8,057 bases of DNA, taken from contig VXPR01000163.1 in NCBI GenBank assembly GCA_009839405.1, positions 1-8,057 on the forward strand, written 5' to 3'. The notes beneath the pieces were generated by a model. The model saw only the letters and a program-made list of their open reading frames with translations. It had not been told where the DNA came from and ran no database searches. This document shows, one piece after another, positions 5,146 to 8,057 of the stretch. The DNA comes from Gammaproteobacteria bacterium. Lineage in GTDB: Bacteria > Pseudomonadota > Gammaproteobacteria > Pseudomonadales > Azotimanducaceae. How positions within the stretch are numbered: the stretch's first letter is position 1; each line of letters opens with the position of its first letter. A program made the translations under genes and the position numbers.

Positions 5146-6855
5146 ATGCAACGAACGCGTCTCCCACTGCTCGCCAGCGCGGCCTTCATGGCGTGCCTCG
5201 GGGCCGTGGCCAACGCCGTGGACTACAACCCGGTGACGGATGCCCGCCTCGTGAGCCCGGAACCGCACAACTGGCTGATGTACCGGGGCACCTACGACTC
5301 CCACGGCTACAGCCCCCTGTCGCAGATCAACACCGAAACGGTGGCGAACCTGAAGCCGCTGTGGATGTTCTCCACCGGCCTTCGGGAAGGCCACCAGGCA
5401 CCACCCGTGGTGAACGACGGCGTCATGTTCATCACCACGCCCAACAACCACCTCATTGCCCTGGACGCCAGCACCGGCGAGCAGATCTGGAAGTACGTCC
5501 GCGACCTGCCGGAGGACCAGGTGCAGATGCACCCCACCAACCGCGGCGTGGGGCTCTACGGCAACCTCGTGTACATGGCCACCGTCGATTGCTTCGTCGT
5601 TGCCCTCGATGCCGCCACCGGCGAGCTGGTGTGGGAGCAGGAGATCGAGGACTACTCCGCCGGCTACTACATGACGCTCGCGCCGCTGGTGGCGGACGGC
5701 AAGGTGATGGTGGGGGTTTCCGGCGGCGAGTGGGGCATCCGCGGCTTCGTTGCGGCGCTCGACGCCGAGAAGGGCGACGAGCTCTGGCGCACCTTCACCA
5801 TTCCGGGGCCGGGCGAACCGGGGCACGAAACCTGGCAAGGCGATACGTGGAAGACCGGCGGCGTTCCGGTCTGGCTCACCGGCTCCTACGACCCCGAAAC
5901 CAACCTCTCCTATTGGGGAACCGGCAATGGCGGCCCTTGGATGGGCGATGCCCGCCCCGGCGACAACCTCTATGCCACTTCCCTACTAGCCATCGACGTC
6001 GAAACCGGCGACCTCACCGGCTATCACCAGTACCACTGGAACGACTCCTGGGACTGGGACGAAGTGTCCGCGCCGCTCCTGATCGATTTCCTGCGCGATG
6101 ACCGGACGGTGCCGGGCCTCGTTCACGCGGGTCGCAACGGCTACCTCTGGTTCCTCGAGCGCGAAGGCAGCGACATCGGCTTCGTCGACGCCCAGCCCTA
6201 CGTCAAGCAGGATGTCTTCACCTCCCTCGACCCCGATACCGGTCGCCCCACCTACGACGACGCCAAGAAGCCCGGCATCGGCAAGGGTGTGACCTTCTGC
6301 CCATCGCTGTGGGGCGGCAAGGACTGGCCGCCGGCCGCCTTCAGCCCGCGCACCCGGCTGCTCTACATTCCCGCCAACGACAACGTGTGCTCGCACATGG
6401 AGGGGATTGAGGTCGAGTACCGTCGCGGGCGCGAGTTCATGGGGTCGAACCCGGAAGTCGCGACCCTGGTCGTGGCGGAGGGCGCGGAAACCATCGGCGA
6501 GTTGCAGGCGTGGGACGTGGACACCGCCGAGCAGAAGTGGAGCGTGAAGTTCGAGAACCACAACTGGGGGCCCGTGCTCGCCACCGCGGGCGATCTCGTC
6601 TTCATGGGCGGCACGGGGGATCGCTACTTCCGCGCCTTCGACGCCAACTCAGGCGATCTCCTCTGGCAGCAGCGCACCAATTCCGGCATCACCGGCGTGC
6701 CCTCCACCTACATGGTGGACGGCAAGCAATACATCGCCGTGCTCTCCGGCTGGGGCGTGGACGCCGAGCGGGAGCAGGCGGCGCTGCAAGCGTTGGGACG
6801 CACGTCGGTCTCGGTGCCCCAAGGCGGCGTGCTGTGGGTGTTTGGGCTCGATTGA
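5146..6855 (+). CDS. PQQ-dependent alcohol/methanol-type dehydrogenase (quinoprotein)
   Basis: A 569-aa periplasmic eight-bladed propeller dehydrogenase that oxidises an alcohol or aldehyde with PQQ. A Sec signal (cleavage probably after ANA, residue 24) precedes WLMYRGTYDSHGYSPLSQIN, the usual opening of this family. Cofactor and metal residues line up: E195 (SGGEWG), W243, N261 (GTGNGGPW), catalytic D303, R330 (GRNGYLW) and the GGKDWPPAAFSP segment. D305, two residues after the catalytic aspartate (WDWDE), is the extra acidic ligand associated with lanthanide-dependent members. The adjacent-cysteine pair normally found before NRG is replaced by Q127-M128. No cytochrome c domain is fused. 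ATG 5146 has a strong AGGAGG at 5135-5140. It follows the Rieske gene by 41 bp and overlaps the next gene by 1 bp. The substrate cannot be read from the sequence. Confidence 0.93.
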   Translation: MQRTRLPLLASAAFMACLGAVANAVDYNPVTDARLVSPEPHNWLMYRGTYDSHGYSPLSQINTETVANLKPLWMFSTGLREGHQAPPVVNDGVMFITTPNNHLIALDASTGEQIWKYVRDLPEDQVQMHPTNRGVGLYGNLVYMATVDCFVVALDAATGELVWEQEIEDYSAGYYMTLAPLVADGKVMVGVSGGEWGIRGFVAALDAEKGDELWRTFTIPGPGEPGHETWQGDTWKTGGVPVWLTGSYDPETNLSYWGTGNGGPWMGDARPGDNLYATSLLAIDVETGDLTGYHQYHWNDSWDWDEVSAPLLIDFLRDDRTVPGLVHAGRNGYLWFLEREGSDIGFVDAQPYVKQDVFTSLDPDTGRPTYDDAKKPGIGKGVTFCPSLWGGKDWPPAAFSPRTRLLYIPANDNVCSHMEGIEVEYRRGREFMGSNPEVATLVVAEGAETIGELQAWDVDTAEQKWSVKFENHNWGPVLATAGDLVFMGGTGDRYFRAFDANSGDLLWQQRTNSGITGVPSTYMVDGKQYIAVLSGWGVDAEREQAALQALGRTSVSVPQGGVLWVFGLD

Positions 6856-7727
6856 TGGGAGAGGCAACGGTGGACGCAGCGATGGACGAAGTCCAGGAAC
6901 TCAGGCGGTATCTCTATGACTTGCAGGGCTACCTCGTCGTCGAGAACGTGCTGAGCGAAGAGCAAGTGGCGCAGCTCAACGCCATTCTGGACGGCGAACT
7001 GCCGGACCTCCCGGACGACTGGCGCGAGCGGGCGACAAACGCCCCGCAAGGGCTCTACAACTTCTATCGCTTCGGCGCCGCCGGTGGCTCCCACGGCACG
7101 CACCCCGGCTTCCTGCAATACGGCAAGCCGTTCTGCGACCTGATGGACCATCCCCTGACGATGGAGATGATGCGCTTCCAGCTCGGCGACTGCTTTCGTC
7201 TCGACCGCATCTTCGGCATGCGGATGCGCGAGGGAATGCCGAGCGGAAGGCTGCATTCGGACTACGGCCCGTCGCACCCGTTCACCGGCGCAACCCCCGG
7301 CCACATCTATCCCCAGCCTGGCCACCAGGCACGCCACGGCTTTGCCGTCGCCGCCTTCAATCTCACCGACAGCGGCCCGGAAACGGGGGGCCTGTGCTGC
7401 ATCCCCGGCAGCCACAACACCCACATCCGCCTGCCGCAGACGATCCGCGACGGCAGATACGACGACGTGGTGTGCGTACCCAAGGCCCCCGCCGGCAGCG
7501 TCACGTTCTTCACCGAAGCCACCACCCACGGCACCCTCGCCTGGACCGGCAACCACGAACGCCGTTCCCTGCTCTATAAATACTGCGCCTCGCAACTCGT
7601 ATGGTCCCGCGCCCGCGTAACCCCACCGGAAGGCATCGACCTGACGCCCCGCCAGGAGCGGCTCTTGGAGGAACCGGCCGGGGCACATTGGTTCTTCAAG
7701 TCCATCTTTGATGAAGAGGTGGCATAG
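6855..7727 (+). CDS. PhyH-family oxygenase, coupled to the quinoprotein gene
   Basis: A 290-aa putative Fe(II)/2-oxoglutarate oxygenase, cytoplasmic. The N-terminal LYDLQGYLVVENVLSEEQVAQLN is the standard PhyH start. The facial triad is H134-S-D136 (GRLHSDYG) and H225 (FTEATTHGTLAW), with R236 or R237 (NHERRSLLYKY) as likely 2-oxoglutarate contact. GGLCCIPGSHN (178-188) is the familiar strand before the distal histidine. It is clearly distinct from the other PhyH gene in the window, so the two are separate subfamilies and not a recent duplication. ATG 6855 overlaps the upstream TGA (6853-6855), indicating translational coupling. GTG 6870, preceded by GAGAGG at 6860, and ATG 6882 are alternative starts that would lose only 5 or 9 residues. 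Nothing clearly terminator-like follows before the repeat zone. Confidence 0.9.
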   Translation: MGEATVDAAMDEVQELRRYLYDLQGYLVVENVLSEEQVAQLNAILDGELPDLPDDWRERATNAPQGLYNFYRFGAAGGSHGTHPGFLQYGKPFCDLMDHPLTMEMMRFQLGDCFRLDRIFGMRMREGMPSGRLHSDYGPSHPFTGATPGHIYPQPGHQARHGFAVAAFNLTDSGPETGGLCCIPGSHNTHIRLPQTIRDGRYDDVVCVPKAPAGSVTFFTEATTHGTLAWTGNHERRSLLYKYCASQLVWSRARVTPPEGIDLTPRQERLLEEPAGAHWFFKSIFDEEVA

Positions 7728-7739
7728 GGGAGGAGCATT

Positions 7740-7755
7740 GCTAGGAGGCTAGGAG
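7740..7755 (+). repeat. 8-bp tandem direct repeat
   Basis: GCTAGGAG is repeated twice without spacing, 13 bp after the last stop codon and at the inner edge of the right repeat zone. It is too short to interpret; it could be slippage or a trace of an insertion. Confidence 0.5.
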
Positions 7756-7777
7756 CCCGCGCCGTAGAAAACGACGC
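7751..7777. repeat. Right-flank repeat block with hairpin (inverted copy of 112-138)
   Basis: Positions 7751-7769 are the reverse complement of 120-138 with one mismatch. GCGCCGT (7759-7765) faces ACGACGC (7771-7777) around an AGAAA loop. On the opposite strand the one non-Watson-Crick position in the left-copy comparison becomes a G-T wobble, so the stem is kept. Confidence 0.6.
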
Positions 7778-7815
7778 TTGCGCCGGAGTTGAGAGAACCC
7801 TCCCCCCTGCAAGAA

Positions 7816-7866
7816 GCCCCCCCTCCGAAAAGCGAGGCGCTTTTCGACTCCCCCGCAAGGGGGAGT
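7816..7866. repeat. Right-flank repeat block with two hairpins (inverted copy of 1-43)
   Basis: CGAAAAGCG (7826-7834) and CGCTTTTCG (7838-7846) form a perfect 9-bp stem, the inverted counterpart of the hairpin at 8-33. It is directly followed by ACTCCCCC (7847-7854), GCAA and GGGGGAGT (7859-7866), a second perfect 8-bp stem. The region is non-coding; frames reading through it give only proline-, serine- and arginine-rich low-complexity products. Confidence 0.75.
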
Positions 7867-8001
7867 GACAGGAGGGCCCTCGCATCCCCAACGATGGCGG
7901 TGGCGCGCACTTTCCTGTCACTCCCCCACAAGGGGAGTGACAGGAGGGCCCTCGCATCCCAACGATGGCGGTGGTGCGCACTTTCCTGTCACTCCCCCCT
8001 T
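7863..8001. repeat. Tandem repeat, two units of about 72 bp
   Basis: Unit 1 (7863-7934) and unit 2 (7935 to about 8001) both read GAGTGACAGGAGGGCCCTCG, then CATCCC, AACGATGGCGGTGG, GCGCAC and TTTCCTGTCACTCCCCC. They differ by one missing C and one C/T change. Unit borders lie in the GGGGAGTGACAGG palindrome arms. I see no gene in 7728-8057. Confidence 0.9.
7914..7944. repeat. Perfect 13-bp inverted repeat
   Basis: CCTGTCACTCCCC (7914-7926) and GGGGAGTGACAGG (7932-7944) are exact reverse complements around a CACAA loop. The same arms appear, partly truncated, at 7847-7872 and 7985-8011, and one arm is present at 89-101. Such a stem would hinder polymerases and assembly. Confidence 0.9.
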
Positions 8002-8011
8002 GCGGGGGAGT

Positions 8012-8057
<46 letters not shown>

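Noticed and set aside
7863..8011. CRISPR-like array
   Set aside because: There are only two units, they are identical throughout without distinct spacers, and no cas gene is present.

Overview
The window comes from a GC-rich bacterium. The codons favour G or C in third position. One product carries a Tat signal and another a Sec signal, and a predicted periplasmic quinoprotein is present, which points to a Gram-negative, probably proteobacterial, heterotroph. Nothing here (no rRNA, no tRNA, no marker gene) allows a firmer placement. The ends look like contig ends: both lie in related repeats, and the right end finishes in 46 consecutive Gs that look like a sequencing or assembly artefact.

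Layout, left to right. Positions 1-321 hold no gene but contain structured repeats (a perfect 11-bp stem at 8-33 and hairpins at 112-142). Next is a two-gene plus-strand unit: an LLM-class (luciferase-like) flavin or F420 oxidoreductase (322-1320) and a crotonase-superfamily protein (1347-2174) whose usual two hydratase glutamates appear to be replaced. The last part of the crotonase gene and its downstream DNA are tandemly duplicated (2012-2317 and 2318-2620). Two shorter derivatives follow, and each unit starts at the same AGATT pentamer. A minus-strand phytanoyl-CoA-dioxygenase-like gene (2736-3791) converges on this repeat zone. It is divergent from a single-domain rhodanese (3951-4376) across a 159-bp spacer that contains a 10-bp direct repeat and a palindrome.

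Downstream is a compact plus-strand cluster: a Tat-exported Rieske iron-sulfur protein (4568-5104), a Sec-exported PQQ-dependent alcohol/methanol-type dehydrogenase (5146-6855), and a second, different PhyH-family oxygenase (6855-7727) overlapping the dehydrogenase stop by one base. The region 7728-8057 has no gene. It holds inverted copies of the left-flank repeat blocks plus a tandem 72-bp unit with a 13-bp palindrome.

As a working model (inference), the Rieske protein and quinoprotein form a periplasmic alcohol or aldehyde oxidation module, with the Rieske protein possibly taking electrons where a cytochrome c is normal. The quinoprotein carries the D-x-D signature associated with lanthanide-dependent members and lacks the usual adjacent-cysteine pair. 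The LLM enzyme, crotonase-like protein and two PhyH-type oxygenases suggest oxidative breakdown of organic or CoA-linked substrates, but no substrate can be read from the sequence.
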